Shown here: piece after piece, positions 1-8,314 of the stretch
Numbering within the stretch: the first letter of the stretch is position 1
How the letters are laid out: each line of letters starts with the position of its first letter
Assembly: GCA_025361065.1 (NCBI GenBank)
Contig: JANYAY010000080.1
Coordinates: forward strand, 1-57,137
Source: Deltaproteobacteria bacterium
Lineage (GTDB): Bacteria > Desulfobacterota > Syntrophia > Syntrophales > Smithellaceae
Direction of reading: 5' to 3'
DNA: 57,137 nt
The notes under the pieces: model-generated
What the model was told of the DNA's origin: nothing
The model's database searches: none
The model's input: the letters and a program-made list of their open reading frames with translations, nothing else
Made by a program: the position numbers and the translations under genes

Positions 1-256
1 GAGACTGTGTCGCAATAGCAAAAGTGCTATCAATAGTGTCATGCCGATGAAAATCGGCATCCAGAACTCACTGATAATACTGGATTCCGTGTCGCGCTAC
101 GCTTGCACGGAATGACGAAATGGTAATTATGACACAGTCTCGAAAGTCGGGAACCAGATATAATGATACTGGATTCCCCAGTATCATGTACGGGACAGGC
201 TCTTCGTCGCGCTTCGCTTGCCCGGAATGACAAAAAATTAATTGCGACACAGTCTC
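1..256. repeat. MITE-like element bounded by 16-bp inverted repeats
   Basis: The first 16 bases (gagactgtgtcgcaat) recur as an exact reverse complement at 241-256 (attgcgacacagtctc). An 11-base copy of the end (gacacagtctc) also lies inside at 131-141. The interior holds two REP-like palindromic units of the type ctggattcc...cggaatgac. No transposase is encoded, so this looks like a non-autonomous insertion-sequence derivative just upstream of the acyltransferase gene. The element may continue left of the window. Confidence 0.6.
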
Positions 257-295
257 CTGCGCCGGAGTTCCTGCCGGACTGAAGAAGGATAAAAA

Positions 296-1213
296 GTGCA
301 AAAAAGCATTGCCGTTAAATTGGTAAAAATTGTCCCTTTGAGCCTGCGGAGGTTTTTTACCAGGACTTTGGTCGGAGCTTTTTATCATATCTCCCTCAAA
401 CACCGCCTTATCGCTATTCATAACTTAATGCGTTCATTTCCCGAAAAACCAATCCGGGAAATCAAAAAAATTGCCAAGGCGTCATATGCAAGCTTTGCCA
501 CCGTCATAGCCGAATTCGCTGACATTCCTTATTTAAACAAGAATAATTTGCGTGAGTGGATTACAATTGAGGGACTGGAAAATTACCAGGAGGCCTGCAG
601 CGAAGGGAAAGGGGTGCTACTCTTTGGCGCTCACTTCGGTAACTGGGAAATAGGCAATGCCGCATTGGCCCTGACAACAAAACCATTCGCCTTCCTTTAC
701 CGGATACTCGACAGTCCCTTTCTGGAGCGCAACATTACCCTTGTTCGGGCGTCCTACGGCAATATCTCTCTTTCGAAAGAAAACGCGATGCGGCCGGTAA
801 TTCGGCTTTTAAAAAAAGGAACAACGATCAATTTGCTTATTGATCAAAACGTTGCCTGGTACGATGGAGCATTCGTTAATTTCTTTGGCCGCAAGGCCTG
901 CACGACATCGGGCCTGGCTTTGCTGGCATTACATACCGCTGCACCTGTGCTGCCTTCTTTTACCCGTCGCCTGCCCGATGGTAAATATATCCTGGAAATC
1001 GGGAAAAAAGTGGAAATTATTCGTTCCGGCAATCGTAATAATGATGTCTTGATCAATACGCAAAACTTCACTAAGATCATCGAAGAAAAAATCCGTAAGT
1101 CACCCGAACAATGGTTCTGGGTGCATCAGCGCTGGAAGACAAAGCTCTGCCAGGCAAAGCTGCCCGGCAAAAATAATTTGGTCTTGCCAAAATCTGATAA
1201 CCTAAACACATGA
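296..1213 (+). CDS. Lipid A biosynthesis acyltransferase (LpxL/HtrB family)
   Basis: This 305-residue protein matches the length of the LpxL/LpxM lysophospholipid acyltransferase family, which moves an acyl chain from acyl-ACP to lipid A on the inner face of the cytoplasmic membrane. The catalytic HX4D/E-type motif is visible as GAHFGNWE near residues 111-118, and a LLIDQNV segment typical of the family lies near 180. A basic, hydrophobic N-terminus (residues 1-40) fits membrane attachment. The start is a GTG with an AAGGA-like site just upstream. It is the first gene of the plus-strand core-LPS block. Which acyl position it serves cannot be told from sequence. Confidence 0.85.
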   Translation: MQKSIAVKLVKIVPLSLRRFFTRTLVGAFYHISLKHRLIAIHNLMRSFPEKPIREIKKIAKASYASFATVIAEFADIPYLNKNNLREWITIEGLENYQEACSEGKGVLLFGAHFGNWEIGNAALALTTKPFAFLYRILDSPFLERNITLVRASYGNISLSKENAMRPVIRLLKKGTTINLLIDQNVAWYDGAFVNFFGRKACTTSGLALLALHTAAPVLPSFTRRLPDGKYILEIGKKVEIIRSGNRNNDVLINTQNFTKIIEEKIRKSPEQWFWVHQRWKTKLCQAKLPGKNNLVLPKSDNLNT

Positions 1214-1292
1214 AGGTGGCGCGAGGTCACAAGACTCACATGGGTGGTGATTTCGTAACGGCTCCTAAGCAAAGAGGTTGACCTGCTTGAAG

Positions 1293-2366
1293 ATGAAAAT
1301 TAATAAAAAATTGCCGCGGGAAGGTATCAATAAAATCCTGATCAGAGGAACCAACTGGATTGGCGATGCTATTCTAACAATACCGGCGGTTGAATCCATC
1401 CGGGCGACATATCCCCGGGCGTATATAGCGGTACTAGCCAAACCATGGGTGGCCGATATTTACAGGTTATTCTCCAGTATTGATGAAGTAATCATTTATG
1501 AAAATGAATATGATAATGTATGGGGCGTTTTTCGTCTGGCGCGTCGGCTGAGAAAAGAGAAATTTGACCTGGCAATTCTTTTACAAAATGCCATCGAAGC
1601 GGCAATAATAGCCCTGGCCGCCGGCATTCCAAAGCGAGCCGGTTACAATGCGGACGGCCGCGGAATTCTGCTGACACATCGTGTGCAACGCAACAGGGAA
1701 ATAAGAAAGCTGCATCAGATAGATTATTACCTCGAAATGGTCAAAGCTCTGGGTTGTGTTTCCGTAAATAAAGAAATGCATCTGGAAACAAAAATTAACC
1801 GGCATGATGCTCAGAGTGTTTTACAAAAATACATTCCGGAATCCAAAAAAGAAATTATCGGCATTGCCCCCGGAGCTACTTACGGACCGGCCAAAAGATG
1901 GTTCCCGGAACGATTTGCCGCTGTAGCCGACAAAATAGCCGGCGGATTTGCCTGTCAGATAGTTTTATTTGGCGGCAAATCCGATGGAGAGGCCGCCCAA
2001 GAAGTGCGCCGGCTTGCCCAAACCAGTTTGCTTAACCTTGCAGGCAAAACTAATTTAAAAGAAGCAGTTTATTTAATTTCCCAATGCCGTCTTTTCATCA
2101 GCAATGACTCCGGTCTCATGCATATCGCCGGTGCATTAAATATTCCGACAATTGCCATTTTCGGCTCAACCAACCCGCAAACTACTTCGCCTGCCGGGGA
2201 TCAGTCTGTTGTCGTACATCAGGAAGTATCTTGCAGCCCCTGCTTAAAAGAAACATGTCCCACTGATTTTCGGTGTATGGAATTGATTGCCGTGGAAAAC
2301 GTCTGGCAAACTGCGCAAAAGATATTAAGAAAAGTGTCCTCCGCTGGCGGAGGTGTCACGAAGTGA
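1293..2366 (+). CDS. waaF: LPS heptosyltransferase II (GT9)
   Basis: This is a GT9 heptosyltransferase that adds the second L-glycero-D-manno-heptose to the LPS inner core from ADP-heptose. The N-terminal RGTNWIGDAILTIPAVE segment is a WaaF hallmark. The C-terminal half has the GT-B nucleotide-sugar site, with SNDSGLMHIAGAL and FGSTNPQTTSP, followed by the Cys-rich SCSPCLKETCP. An ORF extension starts at TTG 1278; AAAGAGG at 1271-1277 would best suit TTG 1287 (9-nt gap), while ATG 1293 is the conservative choice. The last ten residues (VSSAGGGVTK) are encoded by the palindromic end of the neighbouring DUF559 cassette, so the native C-terminus has been replaced. Confidence 0.9.
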   Translation: MKINKKLPREGINKILIRGTNWIGDAILTIPAVESIRATYPRAYIAVLAKPWVADIYRLFSSIDEVIIYENEYDNVWGVFRLARRLRKEKFDLAILLQNAIEAAIIALAAGIPKRAGYNADGRGILLTHRVQRNREIRKLHQIDYYLEMVKALGCVSVNKEMHLETKINRHDAQSVLQKYIPESKKEIIGIAPGATYGPAKRWFPERFAAVADKIAGGFACQIVLFGGKSDGEAAQEVRRLAQTSLLNLAGKTNLKEAVYLISQCRLFISNDSGLMHIAGALNIPTIAIFGSTNPQTTSPAGDQSVVVHQEVSCSPCLKETCPTDFRCMELIAVENVWQTAQKILRKVSSAGGGVTK

Positions 2367-2376
2367 CGGAGGTGGA
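2337..2376. repeat. Left palindromic end of DUF559 cassette
   Basis: The sequence contains two adjacent hairpins, CCTCCGC-tg-GCGGAGG and GTCAC-gaa-GTGAC, then ggaggtgga. Read in reverse complement it begins tccacctccg and ends ccgccagcggagga, which pairs with the right-hand copy at 2768-2798 as an imperfect inverted repeat. It encodes the altered WaaF C-terminus and also supplies the GGAGGTGG ribosome site for the DUF559 start at 2384. Confidence 0.65.
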
Positions 2377-2383
2377 AAATCGA

Positions 2384-3487
2384 ATGGCTTATGGTGCATT
2401 TGATAATTGGGGATATAATAAGAAGTTAAAGCCGCTTGTCGGCAATTTGCGTCGGAATATGACAAAATCTGAAGCATGTTTATGGAAATATGCTTTGAAA
2501 GCTAAACAGCTTAAAGGATATCAATTTCGAAGACAAAGACCTGTCCTGAATTACATTGCTGATTTTATATGTAAAGAATTAATGCTGATTATTGAGATTG
2601 ACGGGATTACTCATGATGCTGAAACTTCATTGGCCAAAGATAAAAACCGTGAAGAAGATCTTAACCGTGCAGGGTTTAAATTAATTAGATTTACCGACGA
2701 GGAAGTATTAAAAAATATATCCGGTGTTGTAACTGCAATTGAGGCCGAGGTTGAAACGATAGAGAAGTCCACCCCCTTAATTCCCCGCCAGCGGGGGACA
2801 CGCAACACACATAATAGTAAAAAAGGTAATTACGACAAAGTTTCCTTCACCGGAAGGACGACTTTTGACGAGAGTATCAAAAATGAAATGATGGAAAAAA
2901 ATGTAGCTGTTTTTCTGGACCGAGACGGAACGATTAATGAGGAAGTGGGTTATCTGGACAGATTGGACAAACTTAAGACAATTACCACAGCCTATGAAGC
3001 AATAAAATTAATTAATCTCAGCGGCATGAAAGCTGTTGTTATCAGCAATCAAGCGGGTGTAGCCAGAGGATTTTTTACGGAAGAATTTGTCAATACCGTT
3101 AATAACCATCTGCTTGCAGATTTAAAGAAAAAGGGCGCCAGCATCGACAAATTCTATTATTGCCCGCATCATCCGGAGGACGGCAAGGGTGAATATTTAC
3201 AGAACTGTGGCTGCCGCAAACCGGCGCCGGGAATGCTCCTGCAAGCCGCACAAGAGTTGAATATCGATTTGGCCAATTCCTATTTTGTGGGTGACAGATT
3301 TATCGATATGGAAACGGCGAAAAAAGTGGGCGCAAAGGGAATTTTGGTAAAAACGGGATATGGTGAAGATTTGTTGCAGGATGACGGTCCGGATACGGCG
3401 TCGCCGGAGAACAAACCGGATTTTATTGCCGCGGATATTCTGGAAGCTGTGCAATGGATTTTAAAGGACCGGAAGAATATTAAATGA
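2384..3487 (+). CDS. gmhB: DUF559 endonuclease-like domain read in frame into heptose-bisphosphate phosphatase GmhB
   Basis: One open frame carries two unrelated parts. Residues about 1-130 (from MAYGAFDNWGYN) form a DUF559 domain of the PD-(D/E)XK/Vsr-like nuclease class, with LRRNMTKSEACLW, FRRQRPVLNYIADF and LIIEIDG motifs. A low-complexity linker encoded by the right-hand repeat follows. From MMEKNVAVFLDRDGT (internal ATGs at 2888/2891) to the end is a complete HAD phosphatase of about 198 residues, with the DxDGT nucleophile motif and the zinc loop CPHH...CGCRKP of GmhB, which makes ADP-heptose precursor from heptose-1,7-bisphosphate. ATG 2384 has a strong GGAGGTGG site 8 nt upstream; the ORF-track start at 2273 lies inside waaF. 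GmhB may be made as a fusion or from its own internal start. The ATGA end overlaps waaC. Confidence 0.85.
   Translation: MAYGAFDNWGYNKKLKPLVGNLRRNMTKSEACLWKYALKAKQLKGYQFRRQRPVLNYIADFICKELMLIIEIDGITHDAETSLAKDKNREEDLNRAGFKLIRFTDEEVLKNISGVVTAIEAEVETIEKSTPLIPRQRGTRNTHNSKKGNYDKVSFTGRTTFDESIKNEMMEKNVAVFLDRDGTINEEVGYLDRLDKLKTITTAYEAIKLINLSGMKAVVISNQAGVARGFFTEEFVNTVNNHLLADLKKKGASIDKFYYCPHHPEDGKGEYLQNCGCRKPAPGMLLQAAQELNIDLANSYFVGDRFIDMETAKKVGAKGILVKTGYGEDLLQDDGPDTASPENKPDFIAADILEAVQWILKDRKNIK
2768..2798. repeat. Right palindromic end of DUF559 cassette
   Basis: The sequence tccacccccttaattccccgccagcggggga contains the hairpin CCCCGC-ca-GCGGGG and matches the reverse complement of the left end at 2337-2376. 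It is translated in frame as STPLIPRQRGT, linking DUF559 to GmhB. Together the two repeats delimit a unit of about 462 bp. Confidence 0.6.
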
Positions 3488-4527
3488 ATATTCTGATAGT
3501 AAAGCTCAGTGCCATTGGCGATGTAATTCACACCCTCCCGTCTCTCGCGGCTCTAAGAACACTTTATCCTGACGCTCATATAACCTGGGTAGTGGAAGAA
3601 GCTGCGGCCGGTCTCCTGCAGAATCACCCTCTCCTGGACACAGTACTGATCTCGCGGCGCAAAAGATGGCTTAATGATTTGCAAAATGGAGAAATTAGAC
3701 GCGCTTTGCGGGAAATAAGATTGTTTCTCCGGGAACTGCGGGCTCGTCGCTATGATCTGGTCATCGATTTTCACGGTCTGCTGAAGAGTTCAGTAATCGT
3801 TTTGCTAAGTGGCGGCAAAAGAAAACTGGGCTATGATTCTCTGCAGGAATTAAGCGGTTTGTTCTACAAAGAAAAAATTCCTGAAGATATGAACAAACAC
3901 GCCGTTAACCGTTATCTGGATTTTCCGCGCTATCTGGGCGCCGAAGATATCAGGCCTGAATTTCCCTTACCCTGCGATAGTGCTGCCGCAGCCAAGGTTC
4001 AGACCATTTTGGAAAAACACCATCTGAAAAACAAGAATTTTATCGCCATCAATCCTGTCGCCTACTGGGAAACAAAGCTCTGGGATAATGAAAAGTTTGC
4101 TCATCTCGCGGATTTAATCAAAACAAAGTTAAATGCCGAAGTCGTCTTTACGGGAAGTGCGAAAGAACCCCTAGAAAAGATTGTTCGGCTGATGAAAACA
4201 AAAGCGGTAAACTTAGGGGGAGAAACTTCGCTGCCTGAGCTTGCTCATCTTTACAAAGAATCGCGGTTGGTAATAACAACCGACTCCGGACCAATGCATC
4301 TGGCGGCAGCTGTGGGAACCGAAGTGGTTGCTCTTTTCGGACCGACCGATCCGCAGCGAACCGGCCCTTACGGCAAAGGCCACACGATAATTCGAACTGA
4401 TCTGCCGTGTAGCCCCTGCTTTTTAAAAAATTGCAAGACGAAAAAGTGCCTGCAGGACATATTGCCCGAGCAGGTTTTTGCAGTAATTAATGAAAGATTA
4501 AAGGGAGTAAAAGATGGCGATAAATGA
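3484..4527 (+). CDS. waaC: LPS heptosyltransferase I (GT9)
   Basis: This GT9 enzyme of 347 residues adds the first heptose to Kdo in the LPS inner core. The N-terminus MNILIVKLSAIGDVIHTLPSL is characteristic of WaaC, and the donor-site motifs TTDSGPMHLAAAVG and FGPTDPQRTGP appear near residues 265-300, followed by SPCFLKNCKTKKC. Its ATG overlaps the gmhB stop by four bases, indicating translational coupling. The product acts before WaaF, so the block encodes both heptose transfers plus one step of donor synthesis. Confidence 0.92.
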   Translation: MNILIVKLSAIGDVIHTLPSLAALRTLYPDAHITWVVEEAAAGLLQNHPLLDTVLISRRKRWLNDLQNGEIRRALREIRLFLRELRARRYDLVIDFHGLLKSSVIVLLSGGKRKLGYDSLQELSGLFYKEKIPEDMNKHAVNRYLDFPRYLGAEDIRPEFPLPCDSAAAAKVQTILEKHHLKNKNFIAINPVAYWETKLWDNEKFAHLADLIKTKLNAEVVFTGSAKEPLEKIVRLMKTKAVNLGGETSLPELAHLYKESRLVITTDSGPMHLAAAVGTEVVALFGPTDPQRTGPYGKGHTIIRTDLPCSPCFLKNCKTKKCLQDILPEQVFAVINERLKGVKDGDK

Positions 4528-4684
4528 AAAACTTCTGGAAATACTGGCATGCCCGCAATGTCACGGTGCGGTGCGGTGGGATGAAAAATCAGGCGGGTTA
4601 ATTTGTGATCAGTGTAAATTACTTTTTGAGGTAAAAAATGATATTCCGGTAATGCTCATCGAAGAAGCAATAAAAATAACATAA
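4514..4684 (+). CDS. Trm112/YcaR-like small zinc-ribbon protein
   Basis: This 56-residue gene is too short for the ORF track. It begins MAINEKLLEILACPQC and contains two CxxC pairs (CPQC near residue 13 and CDQC near 31), then FEVKNDIPVML, the signature of the Trm112/UPF0434 family. Members are small zinc-binding partners of methyltransferases or proteins of unknown role, and they often sit beside lipid A and LPS genes such as lpxK and kdsB. The start overlaps the waaC end by 14 bases and follows a GGGAG-like site. It is the last gene of the plus-strand block. Confidence 0.85.
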   Translation: MAINEKLLEILACPQCHGAVRWDEKSGGLICDQCKLLFEVKNDIPVMLIEEAIKIT

Positions 4685-4768
4685 AAATAAATGCTTTAAG
4701 TTTTTTTGCATCGATGAAAACAGCTGTAAATTATTTTTTGCCCATTTACTTGAGCAGAAGAACATCTC

Positions 4769-4899
4769 GAGACCTTTGCACAACCAGGCCAATCCATCAA
4801 TTTTGTCATACAGGCGCAGGCCGGTATCCAGTATTTTCAAGTATTTCTGGATTCCGGTTTTCACCGGAATGACTGAAAAGGAAGTTGTGCAAAGCTCTA
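4769..4899. repeat. MITE-like element between convergent transcription units
   Basis: The ends gag-ac-ctttgcacaac (4769-4784) and gttgtgcaaagctc (4884-4897) are inverted copies sharing the perfect core CTTTGCACAAC. The interior holds a REP-type palindrome, ATTCCGGT-tttc-ACCGGAAT (4851-4870), like the units in 1-256. The right end reaches the last codon of the minus-strand GT9 gene. A single related end lies at 56141-56153. No protein is encoded. Confidence 0.5.
4851..4870. terminator. Perfect 8-bp hairpin between convergent genes
   Basis: ATTCCGGT and ACCGGAAT form a perfect 8-bp stem with a TTTC loop between the ends of the Trm112-like gene and the convergent GT9 gene. There is no clear U-tract, so a role as a bidirectional transcription stop is only plausible. 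It may simply be the palindrome of the repeat element. Confidence 0.3.
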
Positions 4900-5973
4900 A
4901 TCTCCATGGAGCAATTCTTCTACAACCGCTTGCACTTTATTAACTTCTATCCTTTCCAGACATAAACTCCGTCCCTTTCCATCACAGCCTTTTTTATAAC
5001 AGGGAGAACAATTCATGTCGGAAAACACTACTTTATTTTTCTCGCCCGGCGGCGCCCAATCACGCCAATCGGAAGGACCATAGATTGTGATTGTCGGCGT
5101 GCCGACCGCGGCAGCGATATGCGGCGCGGCGCTATCCACACCGATGTGCAACCGGCTCATTTTTAAGAGAGCGGCAGTATCCCGAAGTGATGTCAGACCG
5201 GCCAGATTATAAACAGGTGAAGGAATGTTTTGAAACAATCTTGCCGCACCTTCTCTTTCTTCTTTTGACCCGATTATTACGGTTGGCATGCCATATTTCT
5301 GCCAGAAAAAAACGGCCAGTTGCTGCCATTTCTCTTTTCCCCATTCTTTATAAGACCAGCGCGAAAACGGATTGATACTTACCCAGCCATTTTTCGCTGT
5401 AATGTTTTCCGCCTGAATAATTTTACTAACTTTTTGTTGTGATTCTGCAGATACAGTAATCCGGGGAACTGATGTTCCTTCTTTTATTCCCAAGCCCCGG
5501 ATAATTTGCAATGACTGTTCCGCGGCGCCGAAAACTCTCTCTTTGGCAGGTGCAGGTTTTACAAGATGCGTAAACAAGCGATTACGCCAGGTCAAGCCCG
5601 GATAAAACAAAGCTGCCCTTAGCGGAGCTCCCGTCAGGAAAGAAGTTATCGCTCCCCGGTCGTCGGCGCGCAAATCAATAACGAGATCAAATTTCTCACG
5701 GCGCAGGCTGCATATTAATTTAAAAGAAGCCGACAAACTGTCCTTTATTCTTTTTTCCGGCCGGACCTGAAAAAATCCGGCTATATGAGGATCGTCCAGC
5801 AAAACCTCAGCATTAGGATACCTTGTGAGAATCATAAGCTGCGCCTGGGGATAAGCATTTTTTACTGCCCATACAGCAGGAATCATCCAGACAACATCGC
5901 CAATATCGCCTAATTGAATAATGAGGATTTTTTTTACGGGAATATGTATTTTATGTTGAGCGGCTATGATCAT
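4897..5973 (-). CDS. GT9 heptosyltransferase-like glycosyltransferase
   Basis: This 358-residue protein is a third GT9 member. It has the family start (KKILIIQLGDIGDVVWMIPAVWA) and the donor-site motif GVDSAAPHIAAAVGTPTITIYGPSDW, followed by the Cys-rich NCSPCYKKGC tail. It differs enough from the WaaC and WaaF copies to suggest another acceptor, for example a third heptose or a bridge to the O-chain, but the acceptor cannot be read from sequence. It lies five bases after the WbpM-like gene and is the last gene of the minus-strand series. No strong ribosome site is seen, so coupling to the upstream gene is likely. Confidence 0.8.
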   Translation of the reverse strand: MIIAAQHKIHIPVKKILIIQLGDIGDVVWMIPAVWAVKNAYPQAQLMILTRYPNAEVLLDDPHIAGFFQVRPEKRIKDSLSASFKLICSLRREKFDLVIDLRADDRGAITSFLTGAPLRAALFYPGLTWRNRLFTHLVKPAPAKERVFGAAEQSLQIIRGLGIKEGTSVPRITVSAESQQKVSKIIQAENITAKNGWVSINPFSRWSYKEWGKEKWQQLAVFFWQKYGMPTVIIGSKEEREGAARLFQNIPSPVYNLAGLTSLRDTAALLKMSRLHIGVDSAAPHIAAAVGTPTITIYGPSDWRDWAPPGEKNKVVFSDMNCSPCYKKGCDGKGRSLCLERIEVNKVQAVVEELLHGD

Positions 5974-5978
5974 AAAAT

Positions 5979-7883
5979 TTACAAGACGGCTTCATTTTCC
6001 TGCGGTGTGTATTCGGGAATAATTTTTTTCAGCTTCTCCTTGATTTTCTTTGTATCATGGCCGTCAGCATCTTTAGCCAATTCGTCAATGGCGAAATTTA
6101 GTCCTTCTCTCATTGCGAGCAGATTCCGGGAACCAGCGGAATGATTATTGGCGCGCAATACCATAATCTTTTCATGACTTGTCGGCAGGATGTCCTCGCC
6201 CACAGTAATAAGCTCCTCGTAGAGTTTTTCTCCTTCCCGCAACCCGGTAAAAATAATTTTAATATCATATTCCGGCTCTTTACCGGAAAGCCGGATCAAG
6301 TCGCGGGCCATATCGGCAATTTTTACCGGCGTTCCCATTTCCAGAACAAAGACTTCTCCGCCTTCGCCCATTGCGCCCGCCTGCAGAATCATTTGTGACG
6401 CTTCCGGAATAGTCATAAAATACCGATTGACTTCGGGATGAGTAACGGTAACAGGTCCACCCTGCTCAATTTGCCGCCGGAAAAGCGGAATTACCGAACC
6501 GGAAGAACCAACAACATTACCAAACCGCACAGCCATAAATTTTGTACTGTTGCCTTGCAGTGACTGCATGATCAACTCGGTTACTCTTTTACTGGCTCCC
6601 ATTACATTGGTTGGCCGAACAGCCTTATCTGTGGATACCAGCACAAATCTTTCCACATGGTGTTTAAGCGACATTTCCATAACTACGCGGCTGCCGACAA
6701 TATTATTAAAAACTGCTTCCCAGGGATTTTTTTCCAGCATCGGTACATGCTTATATGCAGCAGCATGAAATACTACATGCGGTTTATATTTTTTAAATAT
6801 GTCATCCATCAGCTGTTCATTCTGCACGTGCCCGAGGATTGCTTCGCAGCGCCGACAGTATTTTTCGTTTTGCAGCTCCATTTGAATGTTGAATAAATTT
6901 GCTTCGCCGGCATCCAGTAAGATTATAGAGTGAGGCTGATATTTTATTACCTGGCGGCAAAGCTCCGAACCAATTGATCCTCCACAGCCCGTAATCAATA
7001 CCGTCTTCCCATCAAGATAATTCCGAATACCGGCAACATTTAAGTGTACCGGCGGTCTTCCCAGGAGATCTTCATAACTGATATCCCGCAGAATTTTTAC
7101 GCTCACCCGACCGTCAATCAGTTCGCCGATACCCGGAACAATTTTATAGGAAACGGCACAACTTTTACATGCCTCTACTATATGGCGGATCTGATCACCG
7201 CTGGCCGAAGGGATGGCAATAAGTATTTCCTGGATTTCCTCTTTTTCCAGGACATATGCCAGATTATCAACATTGCCGATTACAGGAATACCATGAATTG
7301 CTCGTCCTTTTTTCCCGGGAGCGTCATCGATAAAACCGATAACCTTATAGTGCAATTGATTATTTTCAATAATCTCGCGCAATATTTTTTCGCCGGCATC
7401 CCCGGCTCCAACAATCAGTACTTTTTTAAAATGAATTTTGGAAGATAAATCGGGAACCATACTCGAACCTGCGTAAATGGTAAAAAATGACCGTATGACC
7501 ATGCGCAGTCCGCCGATAAGCAGAAAAGTGAGGACCCCATCAATGATAAAAACAGCCCGGGAATATCCCTCAAATCTATTTAGATAGATCGTGATAAAAA
7601 TAATAAGCAAAGAAGAGACAATCGTAGCCTGCGCTATAAGCCAGAAATCTCTGACGCTGGTATAGCGCCACATACCCCGATACAGACCGAAAGACAAAAA
7701 GATGACCAACTTCAAAGGGACAAGCCAGATAAGCATGGCTTGAATCTGTTGGAAATAAAGTGGAGTGAGAGAAAATTCAAACCGGAACAAATAAGCTGCA
7801 ATATGGGCCAGCGCAAAAATTGCGGCATCGCCAAACAGCACCAGATAAAATTTTGGATTTTTCAGTTGTGGATGGATATTCAT
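5979..7883 (-). CDS. wbpM: Membrane UDP-GlcNAc 4,6-dehydratase (WbpM/CapD/FlaA1 family)
   Basis: The first 125 residues hold about four membrane segments. Then come two Rossmann modules, the first with VGAGDAGEKI and the second with TGCGGSIGSEL. The STDKAVRPTNVMGASKR segment gives the TDK and MxxxK active site typical of WbpM, where Met replaces the usual Tyr. The enzyme makes UDP-4-keto-6-deoxy-GlcNAc for QuiNAc, FucNAc or bacillosamine-type sugars. Start ATG 7883 (MNIHPQLKN) is chosen because the longer ORF runs back through vapC. It has no good Shine-Dalgarno site and lies 11 bases after vapC, which suggests that the original leader was displaced. It could feed the legionaminate pathway, which lacks LegB here. 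Confidence 0.9.
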   Translation of the reverse strand: MNIHPQLKNPKFYLVLFGDAAIFALAHIAAYLFRFEFSLTPLYFQQIQAMLIWLVPLKLVIFLSFGLYRGMWRYTSVRDFWLIAQATIVSSLLIIFITIYLNRFEGYSRAVFIIDGVLTFLLIGGLRMVIRSFFTIYAGSSMVPDLSSKIHFKKVLIVGAGDAGEKILREIIENNQLHYKVIGFIDDAPGKKGRAIHGIPVIGNVDNLAYVLEKEEIQEILIAIPSASGDQIRHIVEACKSCAVSYKIVPGIGELIDGRVSVKILRDISYEDLLGRPPVHLNVAGIRNYLDGKTVLITGCGGSIGSELCRQVIKYQPHSIILLDAGEANLFNIQMELQNEKYCRRCEAILGHVQNEQLMDDIFKKYKPHVVFHAAAYKHVPMLEKNPWEAVFNNIVGSRVVMEMSLKHHVERFVLVSTDKAVRPTNVMGASKRVTELIMQSLQGNSTKFMAVRFGNVVGSSGSVIPLFRRQIEQGGPVTVTHPEVNRYFMTIPEASQMILQAGAMGEGGEVFVLEMGTPVKIADMARDLIRLSGKEPEYDIKIIFTGLREGEKLYEELITVGEDILPTSHEKIMVLRANNHSAGSRNLLAMREGLNFAIDELAKDADGHDTKKIKEKLKKIIPEYTPQENEAVL

Positions 7884-7894
7884 ATTAATTGGTT

Positions 7895-8314
7895 CTACAA
7901 TAACGGATTTCCAATCAGGATGCCTTCGATGATCTGCCCATGATTTAGGTCTTCCGTAATTATTTTTTTCGCTTGCAGCCGAAGTGCAGCGGCAACAATC
8001 AGCGCGTCCCAAAAAGAGAGATTGTTCTTTTCTGCGATTTCAGAAGCCTGAATCGTCATTTCCGGATCATTGATCTGCACTGGCCATGCGAGGTAATTCC
8101 TGATGATTTCTCGCGCATCAGTCGGCTTCAACGGATTCTTGATCTTGCGCGTGACGGTGACATAAAACTCCTGAAGTACCTGCGTACTGAGAACCCCCGT
8201 TTCCGCTTCCCACAAGCTTTCTATGATGGAAAAAGCCTTGGCATGGCGGTCTCCAGTGCTCAAATCGTGGGCATAAACGAGGATATTGGTATCAACAAAT
8301 ATCTTATCTCTCAT
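7895..8314 (-). CDS. vapC: PIN-domain toxin (VapC-like ribonuclease)
   Basis: This protein of about 139 residues has the PIN nuclease layout: FVDTNILVYAHD with the first acidic residue near the N-terminus, QEFYVTVTRK with the conserved Glu, FWDALIVAAA and the late ITEDLNHG. PIN toxins of type II modules cut tRNA or other RNA when the antitoxin is lost. The gene overlaps the antitoxin stop, as expected for vapBC. A start at 8323 is also possible. The pair is inserted between the sugar transferase and wbpM genes, has no metabolic link to them, and probably arrived by transfer. Confidence 0.85.
   Translation of the reverse strand: MRDKIFVDTNILVYAHDLSTGDRHAKAFSIIESLWEAETGVLSTQVLQEFYVTVTRKIKNPLKPTDAREIIRNYLAWPVQINDPEMTIQASEIAEKNNLSFWDALIVAAALRLQAKKIITEDLNHGQIIEGILIGNPLL

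Noticed and set aside
2273-2383. ORF-track start for the DUF559-GmhB frame
   Set aside because: This stretch lies inside waaF and the left repeat, and ATG 2384 has a strong ribosome site.
4619-4864. 81-residue minus-strand ORF
   Set aside because: It lies over the Trm112-like gene and the repeat element, has no family features and no ribosome site.
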